Of a stretch of 64,000 bases of DNA, positions 29,336-37,471 are shown piece by piece; position 1 is the stretch's first letter, and each line of letters opens with the position of its first letter. The stretch lies in the NCBI RefSeq assembly GCF_900106075.1, contig NZ_LT629794.1, positions 1,716,001 to 1,780,000 on the forward strand, read 5' to 3'. The translations under genes were made by a program, and so were the position numbers. Under the pieces are notes generated by a model that was not told where the DNA came from, searched no databases, and was given only the letters and a program-made list of their open reading frames with translations. This DNA comes from Polaribacter sp. Hel1_33_78. Lineage in GTDB: Bacteria; Bacteroidota; Bacteroidia; Flavobacteriales; Flavobacteriaceae.

Positions 29336-29659
29336 TTAACCTCCAACTCTTTTTACTTGAAATCCCTTCCCTTTCAACATAGCCATAATCTTATCTCTAT
29401 AATCTCCTTGAATAATAATTTTATCATCTTTAAAACTACCACCAACACTTAATTTTGTTTTAATTTCTTTAGCGAGCATCTTAAAATCTGAAGTAGCTCC
29501 AGTATAGCCTTCTAATATTGTTATTGGTTTTCCTTTTCGTTTTTCATACTTACAAAGTATAGGAGCATCTTGCAACCAAATACTTGGTTTTTCTACTGCT
29601 GGTTCAGCAGTTTCTTGATGCTCAGGAAACAAATTTTTTAATTGATCTTTAAAATCCAT
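29336..29659 (-). CDS. SUI1/eIF1-like translation factor, YciH type
   Basis: This 107-residue protein belongs to the SUI1 family (bacterial YciH), which can influence initiation codon choice and fidelity on the 30S subunit. The SUI1 domain (about residues 35-105) has KRKGKPITILEGY, a conserved glycine-lysine core with LSVGGSFKDD, and IIIQGDYRDKIMAMLKGKGF. The N-terminal 30 residues are a family-variable helical tail. It stands alone, 121 bases downstream of the oxygenase gene on the same strand. Confidence 0.9.
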   Translation of the reverse strand: MDFKDQLKNLFPEHQETAEPAVEKPSIWLQDAPILCKYEKRKGKPITILEGYTGATSDFKMLAKEIKTKLSVGGSFKDDKIIIQGDYRDKIMAMLKGKGFQVKRVGG

Positions 29660-29780
29660 ATTAGCCCTTCTTCAGCTCCCAAAAAGGAAGCAATTAAAAT
29701 TGAATGTTTTGATTTATATTTTAAGTAATTATTTCTTATTTATTTATTCATTCCTTGCTTACAGATGTGCATAAACACTT

Positions 29781-30728
29781 TTACTTCTTTAAGCCTAATT
29801 CTTTTAAACGTTCCTCCAAAAATACACCAGCAGTAATATCTTCAAATTGTTTAGGATTGTTTTCATCAATACAATTTTCTAACACATCAAGTTTCATATC
29901 GGATACAGGATGCATAAAAAATGGTATCGAATAGCGTGAAGTACCCCACATTTCTTTTGGTGGGTTTGTAACTCGGTGAATTGTGGACTTTAATTTATTG
30001 TTGCTATGCCTAGAAAGCATATCTCCCACATTAATCATAATTTCATCTGATGCTGCCATGGCATCAATCCAATCTCCTTTATGATTTTGAACTTGTAAAC
30101 CTTTTCCTTGAGCGCCCATTAATAAAGTAATTAAATTTATATCTCCATGCGCTGCTGCTCTTTCTGCACCTTTTGGTTCATTTTTGATTGGCGGATAATG
30201 AATTGGACGTAAAATACTATTTCCGTTTTTTATATAATTATCAAAATAGGTTTCTTCTAAATCCAAATATAAAGCCAAAGAGCGCAGCACATATTTTGCT
30301 GTTTTTTCTAACATTTTATAGGTTTGTTTTCCTACTTCATTAAATTTAGGCAACTCTTCTACATCTATGTTTTTGGGATATTCTTTTGCATATTTAGAAT
30401 CTTCATTAACATATTGTCCAAAATGCCAAAACTCTTTTAAGTCTCCTTCTTTTTTTCCTTTAGCAGATTCTTTTCCAAAAGAAACATAGCCTCTTTGACC
30501 TCCAATTCCTGGAATCTCATATTTTTCTTTTATTTCTGTTGGTAAATCAAAGAAGTTTTTAATTTCAGAATAGAGGTTATCAACTAATTTTTCATCTAAA
30601 AAATGACCTTTTAAAGCAACAAAACCAATATTTTCATAAGCATGTCCAATTTCATTAATAAATTTTTGCTTTGTACTTTCATCATTAGATAAAAAGTCGG
30701 TTAAATTAACGCTAGGTATTTTGTCCAT
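29781..30728 (-). CDS. 2-oxoglutarate/Fe(II)-dependent oxygenase, isopenicillin N synthase-like
   Basis: The 315-residue protein has the two-domain pattern of the plant and microbial dioxygenases: an N-terminal DIOX_N-like region with PSVNLTDFL and GFVALKGH, then the jelly-roll core. The iron ligands are His and Asp in AAHGDINLITLL (about residue 193) and the second His in STIHRV (about 251); RYSIPFF supplies the arginine that binds 2-oxoglutarate. The substrate cannot be read. Bacterial homologues act on small molecules such as amino acids, and no biosynthetic cluster surrounds it here. Confidence 0.88.
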   Translation of the reverse strand: MDKIPSVNLTDFLSNDESTKQKFINEIGHAYENIGFVALKGHFLDEKLVDNLYSEIKNFFDLPTEIKEKYEIPGIGGQRGYVSFGKESAKGKKEGDLKEFWHFGQYVNEDSKYAKEYPKNIDVEELPKFNEVGKQTYKMLEKTAKYVLRSLALYLDLEETYFDNYIKNGNSILRPIHYPPIKNEPKGAERAAAHGDINLITLLMGAQGKGLQVQNHKGDWIDAMAASDEIMINVGDMLSRHSNNKLKSTIHRVTNPPKEMWGTSRYSIPFFMHPVSDMKLDVLENCIDENNPKQFEDITAGVFLEERLKELGLKK

Positions 30729-30788
30729 TATTTATAATTTTAAAAATGTCATATAAATCTACTAAAAATTAATAACAAATAGTAGGTT

Positions 30789-31502
30789 TTATTTCCTCTT
30801 AAAAGGAATTAAGTAACTTATGGTATAATTAAAACCAAAACCAGTGCTACTTTCGAAGATTCTATTAAATCCTGGCGAGAATAAAGTTTTAAAATTCTCT
30901 GGTTCTTTCGCATTCATTAAGACTTTATAGGAAACACTGGCACTTAAAAAAAGGTTTTTAAAAGTTTCTACTTTAATTCCAAATACAAATTCAGACCAAT
31001 GTGCATTCAAACTAGATGCCGTTATTGACGTATTTATGCTATTTGAAGGAAAATAAGTGCTATTTACATTGGGAGTGTAACTATTTAAAGTTTGATCAAA
31101 AAGACTAAATCCATACCTATATCCCAATAAAATTTCATTATTCATATCTAACCAATTTTCATAAACATTGTAGTTAAAACCCAGACGTAAATAACTTCCT
31201 TTTGAAGTGGAATTTGTATAATCTTCTTCTGATGTCTTTTCTTCATAACCCATTTCTGTGGCTATAAAAAAACGTTTAGAAATTCTATAATCTCCAACAA
31301 TTTCAAAACCACTGTATAGACCATTAATACTCGACAATATGGGTTTACTAATATCAATTCCAATACGAATTCCGTAAGGTGATTTATAGATTATTGTGTC
31401 TTTACCAGTTTCCTTAACGGTTGTCTTTTGTTCTTGAGAAAACCCATTCACAAAAACAAAAAGAAAATAAAAACTAATGAAATATTTGCACATGCGCTTC
31501 AT
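30789..31502 (-). CDS. DUF6048 family outer membrane beta-barrel protein
   Basis: This 237-residue exported protein has a signal peptide ending near NGFSQ and a body of alternating amphipathic strands (YGIRIGIDISKPIL, YSGFEIVGDYRIS, SYLRLGFNYNVY), ending GFNYTISYLIPFKRK. It fits DUF6048, a Bacteroidota family expected to form an outer membrane barrel of about eight to ten strands. Its gene overlaps the end of the DUF6452 lipoprotein gene by 29 bases, a linkage typical for this pair. Function unknown. Confidence 0.75.
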   Translation of the reverse strand: MKRMCKYFISFYFLFVFVNGFSQEQKTTVKETGKDTIIYKSPYGIRIGIDISKPILSSINGLYSGFEIVGDYRISKRFFIATEMGYEEKTSEEDYTNSTSKGSYLRLGFNYNVYENWLDMNNEILLGYRYGFSLFDQTLNSYTPNVNSTYFPSNSINTSITASSLNAHWSEFVFGIKVETFKNLFLSASVSYKVLMNAKEPENFKTLFSPGFNRIFESSTGFGFNYTISYLIPFKRK

Positions 31503-31929
31503 TTTGATGATCGATAGTGGTAACTGCTTCTGGCGTAAAATCTGAAATCCAGGTATTATCTGATATAAAAGTCACCTCATTAAAAATAGTTCTGAAACCA
31601 CAAGAGCGTGAAATATACTCATCTTCCGGGGTATATTTTATGGTAAATTGATTAATCGTATTTCCTTTTGAAAAATTATACACTGTTTCTGTAGCTAAAC
31701 TATTTAATGGTATGTATATAGAATCTGCACTAATGTTTTCGAAAATAGTATCTTTTCCTTCCGCCCAAATATAAAAAGAACTCACACTTTTTAAGGCTTC
31801 TCTATTGTTTGCATCATAAAAACGTAGCACTAAATTTGGAGTAATCGGATTTTGAACACAAAAATCATCTTTCTCACAAGCAGAAATAATAATGATTGAT
31901 AAAAAAATAAATATAATTATTTTCCTCAT
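31474..31929 (-). CDS. DUF6452 family lipoprotein
   Basis: This protein of 151 residues begins MRKIIIFIFLSIIIISAC, with a lipobox ISAC whose cysteine should carry lipid, followed by EKDDFC. The mature part (about 135 residues) is beta-rich with PNLVLRFYD and WAEGKDTIF, as in DUF6452. I prefer this ATG to one five codons upstream because it gives a proper signal peptide and does not overlap the pterin dehydratase gene. It precedes and overlaps the DUF6048 gene; the two probably work together in the envelope. Confidence 0.75.
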   Translation of the reverse strand: MRKIIIFIFLSIIIISACEKDDFCVQNPITPNLVLRFYDANNREALKSVSSFYIWAEGKDTIFENISADSIYIPLNSLATETVYNFSKGNTINQFTIKYTPEDEYISRSCGFRTIFNEVTFISDNTWISDFTPEAVTTIDHQNEAHVQIFH

Positions 31930-31933
31930 AAAA

Positions 31934-32224
31934 CTAATCTTCAACTTCTACAATTTTATTAATCGCTTCTGCTAATTCAAAATCTAATGCTGTAACACCC
32001 TGTGCATCATGTGTTTTTAAAGTTATATCCAAAGTGTTATAGATATTTGTCCATTCTGGATGATGATTTAAGGCTTCACATTCAAAAGCAATTCTATTCA
32101 TGGCAGACATACAATCTTTAAAATTATCGAACTCAAAATCTGTGTGTAATGCATCATCATAAAAATCCCAATCTTGCAGAGATTTTAATCTTTTACTAAT
32201 TTCAAAGTCTGTTAATTTTTTCAT
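31934..32224 (-). CDS. Pterin-4a-carbinolamine dehydratase
   Basis: This 96-residue enzyme dehydrates 4a-hydroxytetrahydrobiopterin, recycling the cofactor of aromatic amino acid hydroxylases. The signature is complete: EALNHHPEW with the paired catalytic histidines (about residues 53-54), YNTLDITLKTHD with a third histidine, and ALDFELAEAI. No phenylalanine hydroxylase gene is in the window, so the partner is elsewhere or the protein has another role. It lies four bases upstream of the DUF6452 gene. Confidence 0.92.
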   Translation of the reverse strand: MKKLTDFEISKRLKSLQDWDFYDDALHTDFEFDNFKDCMSAMNRIAFECEALNHHPEWTNIYNTLDITLKTHDAQGVTALDFELAEAINKIVEVED

Positions 32225-32323
32225 CTTTTTGATTTTTATACGCTTAAAAAAGTTTATTTCTAGATTCGTTTAACTAAAAATTTGCAATCACTTATGATTT
32301 TAATTACAGGTTCGTATATGAAT

Positions 32324-32425
32324 TTAATGTATTCTTAAACTTATCTGTTTTTTTTGTCTTGCTAAAATAGTCGCATTTTCATAAATAAAACCAAATTCTT
32401 TATAAATTATAAATTCATTTAACAT
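32324..32425 (-). CDS. Possible 33-residue ORF overlapping the rlmD stop
   Basis: An ATG that overlaps the rlmD stop region (ATGTTAA) opens a frame encoding MLNEFIIYKEFGFIYENAT and ending LARQKKQISLRIH. The overlap would allow translational coupling. There is no hydrophobic helix or recognised motif, and in DNA this AT-rich a 34-codon frame can occur by chance. Confidence 0.2.
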   Translation of the reverse strand: MLNEFIIYKEFGFIYENATILARQKKQISLRIH

Positions 32426-33873
32426 TTTTCAAATAAAACGACAGTCTCTATATGGGCAGTATGAGGAAATTGATCTACCAAACTTATCTTTTTTAGTTGA
32501 TAACCAGCTTCTCTTAATAACTCTGTATCTCTTGCTTGTGTTGCAGGATTACAAGAAACATACACCATTCTGTCTGCATTTAAATTGATTATTTTTTGTA
32601 AAGTTTTTGGTGCAATACCTGCTCTTGCAGGATCTAAAATTATCGTCTTTATTTTACTTTCATATTCAGGGTGATTCGTTAGGAATTTACCAACATCTGC
32701 CGCATAAAACTGTAATCCTTCTATCTTATTTCTTTTGGCATTTTTTTGTGCATCCTCTATGGCAGAAGCAACAATATCTACGCCTACAATCTTAGCATTA
32801 TCGCTTCTAGAAGCAACAATTTGTCCGATAGTTCCTGTTCCACAAAACAAATCCATAACCACTGTATTATCTACTTTAGACTTATCTTCTAAAACGTATT
32901 CTACTACTTTGTTATATAATTTTTCTGCACATTTTGGGTTTGTTTGAAAAAAGCTTTTCATACTAATTTCAAAATTTAAACCTAATAGTTCTTCAACAAT
33001 TTTGTCTTTTCCATACACCAAATTGATACTTCCAGAAGTCGCAATTGTTCTATCTCCAGTTTCATCGTTTATGGTATGTAACAAACCTGCTAAACGTTCT
33101 CCAAAAATGCCTTTTAAAAAGGACGCAAATTTTTGTAGATTAAATTTTTCTAAATCGGGAGATGTAGTAACTAAATTACATAATAACTCATCTGTTTTAA
33201 AAGATTTACGAACAACAAAATATCGAAAAAATCCTTCTTTTTTTGGTCCATGCCAAGGTTCTAAACCTGTTTTTATACAATACGATCTTATGTTCTTTAA
33301 ATTGTCTTCCATTTGCTTATCAAACAGACCAGAATCTTTTTCCAAATTATCGCCCATCCACCAAACACCACGTCTTTTAAAACCTAATGTAAATTCATCT
33401 TTATCTCTTTTTGAAACTCTATCGTACCCAATAGCAGAGAAACCATATTCCATTTTATTACGATAATGAAATACATTTGGAGATGTAATAAATTCGTCAA
33501 ATAGATTTTTTATATTTTCTACTTTACCAATTCTTTCAAAAAGAGATAACGTACTTTCTTTTTTATATTGATGCTGAAATTCTATTGGTAATTGAATATA
33601 GGGTGCACCTGGAATGTCTTGAAACGGTACCTCTACCTCATTTTCAGAGGATTCTAAAACATCAATCAATTTAGCTTCTGCATAATTTTTACTAGACTTG
33701 CTTATTTGCGCTTTCACCAATTGGCCAGGTAAAGTGTTAGGAACAAAGACAACGAAACTACCTTCCTCGGATTTAATTCTTGCAATTCCTTTTCCTCCAA
33801 AAGCATAATCTTCAATTTTTAATTCTAAAATTTGATTTTTTTTTACAAATTTATTTCGTTCTCTGCGTGGCAT
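32419..33873 (-). CDS. rlmD: 23S rRNA (uracil-1939-C5)-methyltransferase family protein without Fe-S cysteines
   Basis: The enzyme makes 5-methyluridine in 23S rRNA (or tRNA in some relatives) using S-adenosylmethionine. The 484 residues hold an N-terminal TRAM RNA-binding domain (GGKGIARI, VPNTLPGQLV), the SAM site DLFCGTGTIG, a DPARAG motif and the catalytic cysteine in SCNPATQARD. In E. coli RlmD a [4Fe-4S] cluster is bound by cysteines just after the TRAM domain; the equivalent stretch here reads IPGAPYIQLPIEFQ with no cysteine. I start at the internal ATG (MPRRERNKF) since the basic N-terminus fits the family; an ATG eight codons upstream is possible. Confidence 0.9.
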   Translation of the reverse strand: MPRRERNKFVKKNQILELKIEDYAFGGKGIARIKSEEGSFVVFVPNTLPGQLVKAQISKSSKNYAEAKLIDVLESSENEVEVPFQDIPGAPYIQLPIEFQHQYKKESTLSLFERIGKVENIKNLFDEFITSPNVFHYRNKMEYGFSAIGYDRVSKRDKDEFTLGFKRRGVWWMGDNLEKDSGLFDKQMEDNLKNIRSYCIKTGLEPWHGPKKEGFFRYFVVRKSFKTDELLCNLVTTSPDLEKFNLQKFASFLKGIFGERLAGLLHTINDETGDRTIATSGSINLVYGKDKIVEELLGLNFEISMKSFFQTNPKCAEKLYNKVVEYVLEDKSKVDNTVVMDLFCGTGTIGQIVASRSDNAKIVGVDIVASAIEDAQKNAKRNKIEGLQFYAADVGKFLTNHPEYESKIKTIILDPARAGIAPKTLQKIINLNADRMVYVSCNPATQARDTELLREAGYQLKKISLVDQFPHTAHIETVVLFEKC

Positions 33874-33960
33874 TCTTTCAAATTTAATGAATCGCAAAAT
33901 TAAGAAAATTTAATGCATAGTCTATCAGATAAGAATTTATTTCATTTCCAGATATTTCAC

Positions 33961-33968
33961 TACTTTTG
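33961..33968 (+). promoter_or_regulatory. Candidate -7 promoter element for rocD
   Basis: TACTTTTG matches the Bacteroidota TAnnTTTG consensus, 109 bases ahead of rocD. A clear TTG at the -33 position is not seen. Confidence 0.4.
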
Positions 33969-34077
33969 TAAAACTTCGGGGATGATTTCTTTCCCACGCT
34001 GAATTTTCAGTTTTTACTGAAAGGATAAAGGTAGAACAGGAATGGTTATTTAATTATAAACATTTAAAACGAAAAAA

Positions 34078-35355
34078 ATGACTGTTTTAGACAAGTTAAC
34101 TTCGGAAGAAGCAATTGCATTAGAAAACAACTATGGCGCACACAACTATCACCCATTACCAGTGGTGTTAAGTAGGGGTGAAGGTGTATATGTTTGGGAT
34201 GCAGAAGGTAAAAAGTATTATGATTTTTTATCAGCATACTCTGCTGTAAATCAAGGACATTGCCATCCTAAAATTATAGATGCCATGGTACAGCAAGCAA
34301 AAACCTTAACCCTAACATCACGTGCTTTTTATAATGACATGTTGGGAAAATACGAAAAATTTGCAACGGAACTTTTTGGTTTCGACAAACTATTACCCAT
34401 GAATACAGGAGCAGAAGCTGTAGAGACTGCTTTAAAGTTAGCAAGAAAATGGGCCTATGAAGTAAAAGGAATCGACGAAAACAAAGCTGAAATTATCGTT
34501 TGTGAAAACAACTTTCATGGAAGAACAACGACCATAATTTCTTTTTCTAATGATCCTGTAGCAAGAAAGAATTTTGGACCGTATACAAAAGGATTTATAA
34601 AAATTGAATATGATAACTTACAATCATTGCAAGAAGCTTTGGAAAGTAATCAAAATATTGCCGCATTTCTAGTAGAACCTATTCAAGGTGAAGCTGGAGT
34701 ATATGTGCCTTCTGAAGGATATTTAGCAGCTGCAAAAAAAATGTGTGCAGCTCATAATGTATTGTTTATTGCCGATGAAGTGCAGACGGGAATAGCAAGA
34801 ACGGGCAGACTTTTAGCAACTTGTGGTAATTGTTCTTGTGAAGAAAAAAACTGTTCTGGAACTCCAGAAGTCAAAGCAGATATTTTAATTCTTGGAAAGG
34901 CTTTAAGCGGAGGAGCATATCCAGTTTCTGCTGTTTTAGCAAACAATCATATTATGGATGTAATTCAGCCGGGAAATCATGGTTCTACATTTGGTGGAAA
35001 TCCTATTGCCGCAGCAGTTGCAATGGCTGCGTTAGAAGTAGTTGCTGATGAGAAATTGGCTATTAATGCTGATGCATTAGGAATTATTTTTAGAGAAGAA
35101 TTAGCCGCTTTTGCTAATGAAAATGATCTGGTAAAATCTGTAAGAGGTAAAGGTTTGTTAAATGCTGTTTTAATTAATGATACAGAAGAAAGCTCTACTG
35201 CTTGGGATATTTGTATGAAATTAAGAGACAATGGCTTATTAGCAAAACCAACGCACGGAAATATTATTCGTTTTGCACCACCTTTAGTAATGAACAAAGA
35301 ACAATTAATGGATTGTATTTCCATTATTAAGAAAACAATTACTGAGTTTAAATAA
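34078..35355 (+). CDS. rocD: Ornithine aminotransferase with a cysteine-rich insert
   Basis: This PLP enzyme converts ornithine and 2-oxoglutarate to glutamate semialdehyde and glutamate. The 425-residue protein follows eukaryote-like OAT closely: [19 protein letters not shown] near the start, [52 protein letters not shown] and the PLP lysine in [13 protein letters not shown]. Between the last two is an insert with Cys249, Cys252, Cys254 and Cys259 (CX2CXCX4C), close to the active site and suggestive of a metal or redox site. The gene stands alone with its own promoter and a strong terminator. Confidence 0.93.
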   Translation: MTVLDKLTSEEAIALENNYGAHNYHPLPVVLSRGEGVYVWDAEGKKYYDFLSAYSAVNQGHCHPKIIDAMVQQAKTLTLTSRAFYNDMLGKYEKFATELFGFDKLLPMNTGAEAVETALKLARKWAYEVKGIDENKAEIIVCENNFHGRTTTIISFSNDPVARKNFGPYTKGFIKIEYDNLQSLQEALESNQNIAAFLVEPIQGEAGVYVPSEGYLAAAKKMCAAHNVLFIADEVQTGIARTGRLLATCGNCSCEEKNCSGTPEVKADILILGKALSGGAYPVSAVLANNHIMDVIQPGNHGSTFGGNPIAAAVAMAALEVVADEKLAINADALGIIFREELAAFANENDLVKSVRGKGLLNAVLINDTEESSTAWDICMKLRDNGLLAKPTHGNIIRFAPPLVMNKEQLMDCISIIKKTITEFK

Positions 35356-35378
35356 TCAGTTACTACCAATAAAATGTG

Positions 35379-35428
35379 AGCCCTATAATCATAAAATTAA
35401 ATTTGTGATTATAGGGCTTCTTTTTTTT
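35379..35428 (+). terminator. Intrinsic terminator after rocD
   Basis: A 13-bp stem (AGCCCTATAATCA with TGATTATAGGGCT) with a 14-base loop and eight T residues. Confidence 0.88.
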
Positions 35429-35466
35429 GTTTATTTTTGAAGTAATAAAATTATAGTGCTTATAAA

Positions 35467-35907
35467 ATGATACATAATCCAATAACAGAATTAGAGCAAT
35501 TAACCTTAACTGGTGCCTCAAAAACTTTTTTAAAAGAAACGGCTAAATGGACTAAGTTTTTAGCAATACTTGGTTTTGTGTTCATTTGTTTTATGCTCGT
35601 GTTAGCAATATTTACAACTACTATTTATGAATATGCCGTGATAATAAAACCAGATTTACCAAGAGGTTTAGGATTAGTAATGATGATTACCTATTTGCTA
35701 TTAGCTTTTATTTACTTTTTTCCAGTATATTATTTATTAAAGTTTTCTAACCAACTAAAAAAAGCATTGTCTACAAAAAATGATGAGATTTTAGCAAAAG
35801 CTTTTGAAATGTTAAAATCGCATTACAAGTTTATAGGAGTGTTTACAATTATTACTATTTCTTTATATGTGCTATTAGCTATTGTTGCAATGATGGGAGC
35901 ATTATAG
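35467..35907 (+). CDS. DUF5362-like membrane protein
   Basis: This 146-residue protein has four predicted transmembrane helices, about residues 29-52, 72-95 and 119-143 with a shorter one between, and a soluble loop with KFSNQLKKALSTKNDEILAKAFEMLKSHYKF. The layout and the KSHYKF(I/F)G segment recall DUF5362. It is read away from rocD after a terminator. Function unknown. Confidence 0.65.
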   Translation: MIHNPITELEQLTLTGASKTFLKETAKWTKFLAILGFVFICFMLVLAIFTTTIYEYAVIIKPDLPRGLGLVMMITYLLLAFIYFFPVYYLLKFSNQLKKALSTKNDEILAKAFEMLKSHYKFIGVFTIITISLYVLLAIVAMMGAL

Positions 35908-36200
35908 GCTACTATAAATATAAAATTCTATTGTTTTTTGATTAGTAGTATCCTTTTTCTTTGCAAATATACCTCCTAAAAACGATTTAATTTTATTTTC
36001 GAGAATTCCTTGTTCTTTTGTCTCAATCTTTTTGGAGCCAATATTGATGATGCCTTTAAGTTTATTATTACTCTTATTAATTAATTTTATTTTTCAATTA
36101 AAAGCTTTGCTAAATTAGCATTAGCTTCTTTTATATTTATGAAAACTATGAATTCTGATATTGTTTTTGTAACATTAATTATAAAACTATTAGTAAAAAA
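35902..36200 (-). pseudogene. Decayed gene remnant between DUF5362 and CCC-motif genes
   Basis: The 345-base gap has no intact gene, but the minus strand carries coding-like segments broken by frameshifts: TKTISEFIVFINIKEANANL-type sequence ending at a stop near 36090, then LKGIINIGSKKIETKEQGIL continuing to a break in a run of six T (about 35978), then LGGIFAKKKDTTNQKTIEFY to a stop at 35902. Removing one T from that run would join the last two into one frame. The remnant lies downstream of a leftward terminator (36194-36227). I do not recognise the family; it could be the C-terminus of a larger envelope protein. Confidence 0.45.
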
Positions 36201-36227
36201 AAATGCAACTCCATATGGAGTTGCATT
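36194..36227 (-). terminator. Intrinsic terminator, leftward, after the CCC-motif gene
   Basis: A 26-base perfect palindrome (AATGCAACTCC with GGAGTTGCATT around ATAT) is followed on the minus strand by a run of eight or nine T. It ends the DUF2752/CCC-motif transcript. Confidence 0.9.
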
Positions 36228-36252
36228 AATAGATAATGTTGATTAATACTCT

Positions 36253-36585
36253 TTATTCACCCAAAATCTCATTCATTCTTTGTTGCATTAATTCTGGATT
36301 TTGTATGTTTTCCAATCCAATTTTGTAAAATGCCAAAATAACGAAGACTATAAAAAGTAGATTTAAAATGATGCCCACAATACCTAATGCTTTACCCGCA
36401 TTTGCATTCCCTGAACCTTTATAGTCTTTAGGATTTTCATGGTACACTTTTAAAGCTTTGTTTCCTAAAACAAAAGCGATAATACCTAAAGGCAAACCGA
36501 TTACTCCATAACAAATACAAGTTACTACTGATAAGATTCCTAAAATGAGCGATGTGGTTGCATTTGGTAAACTTTGTCTTTCCAT
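36253..36585 (-). CDS. CCC-motif/DUF4190-type membrane protein
   Basis: This 110-residue protein has two transmembrane helices (about residues 11-40 and 65-90). The first contains the cysteine pair in VTCICYGVIGLPLGIIA, and the connecting segment ALKVYHENPKDYKGSGNANAGKALGIVGI is typical of the Bacteroidota family called CCC-motif membrane protein. The gene is 13 bases downstream of the DUF2752 gene, with which it is regularly paired. Function unknown. Confidence 0.75.
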   Translation of the reverse strand: MERQSLPNATTSLILGILSVVTCICYGVIGLPLGIIAFVLGNKALKVYHENPKDYKGSGNANAGKALGIVGIILNLLFIVFVILAFYKIGLENIQNPELMQQRMNEILGE

Positions 36586-36598
36586 TTTTTATGTTTTT

Positions 36599-36892
36599 TT
36601 AGCGTATAAATAGATATTTCATTTTGATAAAGTAACTAATTACGATGACCAAGACATTTATGGCAGTAAAAATAATAATAATTTTTCGACTTTTTTTAAA
36701 CTTGAATGCAAAATCCAGTAATAAAAAAAATGCAAAAAGTACGAGTGTGTAAATTGCAGGATAGCTCTTAAAAGCAGCAATAAACTCCCCTTTTACCAAA
36801 TGAATAAATCCTCTTTGTAGGCCACAGCCTAAACAATCAATTCCAAAAAATTGTTTGTTTAAGCAGGGTAGCATGTAGTCTTCTATCTTCAA
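36599..36892 (-). CDS. DUF2752 family membrane protein
   Basis: This 97-residue protein carries the DUF2752 signature CLGCGLQRG (about residues 20-28) with paired cysteines, flanked by PCLNKQFFGID. Two transmembrane helices follow (about 47-63 and 70-88), ending in a basic tail (KMKYLFIR). It is the first gene of the short leftward pair with the CCC-motif protein. The conserved cysteines suggest metal or redox activity but no function is established. Confidence 0.82.
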   Translation of the reverse strand: MKIEDYMLPCLNKQFFGIDCLGCGLQRGFIHLVKGEFIAAFKSYPAIYTLVLFAFFLLLDFAFKFKKSRKIIIIFTAINVLVIVISYFIKMKYLFIR

Positions 36893-37078
36893 AAGTATTT
36901 TTAAATTATGTAAACAAATTGTTAAATTTTATTTGAAAGTATTTTCTAAAATGTAAGTTGAAATAATTTTTAATGTTTTTTTTTGATAGCTTGCTTAAGC
37001 ACTAAAAGTCTTATGATTGATGTATATTTTATTCAATTCTAAAAGACAATATTTTTTAATTGACAATATGTGATAAAA

Positions 37079-37402
37079 TTATTTAAACATATCCATTCCT
37101 GGAATATTTGGCATCCCGCTTTTAGCAGCTACTGCCATTTCATTTTCGTTAATTTTTGAAGCTTTTTGAAGTGCTTTATTTAAGGTTAAAATTAAATAAT
37201 CTTCCAATTCTTCAGCATCTGTGAATAAACTTTTATCAATATCAATAGCTTTTATTTCTCTATTGGCTGTTAAGGTTACTTTTATTTTACCGTCTGCACT
37301 CACTTCATCTAACATAACAGTATCCAATCTATGTTTGGTTTCTTCCACTTTTTGTTGTGCTTCTTTTAGTTTATTCATCATTCCAGAAAGGTCTCCAAAC
37401 AT
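37079..37402 (-). CDS. ybaB: Nucleoid-associated protein of the YbaB/EbfC family
   Basis: This 107-residue DNA-binding protein is expected to form tweezer-shaped dimers on DNA. Features are the N-terminal helix with [16 protein letters not shown], the strand region [19 protein letters not shown], and the helix [20 protein letters not shown]. The Met/Pro/Gly-rich tail ([11 protein letters not shown]) is usual for the family. It is divergent from the S9A peptidase gene and not next to recR or dnaX, its usual partners in other phyla. Confidence 0.93.
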   Translation of the reverse strand: MFGDLSGMMNKLKEAQQKVEETKHRLDTVMLDEVSADGKIKVTLTANREIKAIDIDKSLFTDAEELEDYLILTLNKALQKASKINENEMAVAAKSGMPNIPGMDMFK

Positions 37403-37471
37403 AGCTGTTTTATTTACAATTAAATTTAAATCAAAATTAGTGAATTGCGTTAGAATGCTAACTACAAAAAA

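Noticed and set aside
37079..37402. recR/dnaX-type operon around ybaB
   Set aside because: Neither partner gene is present; ybaB is alone and divergent from a peptidase gene.
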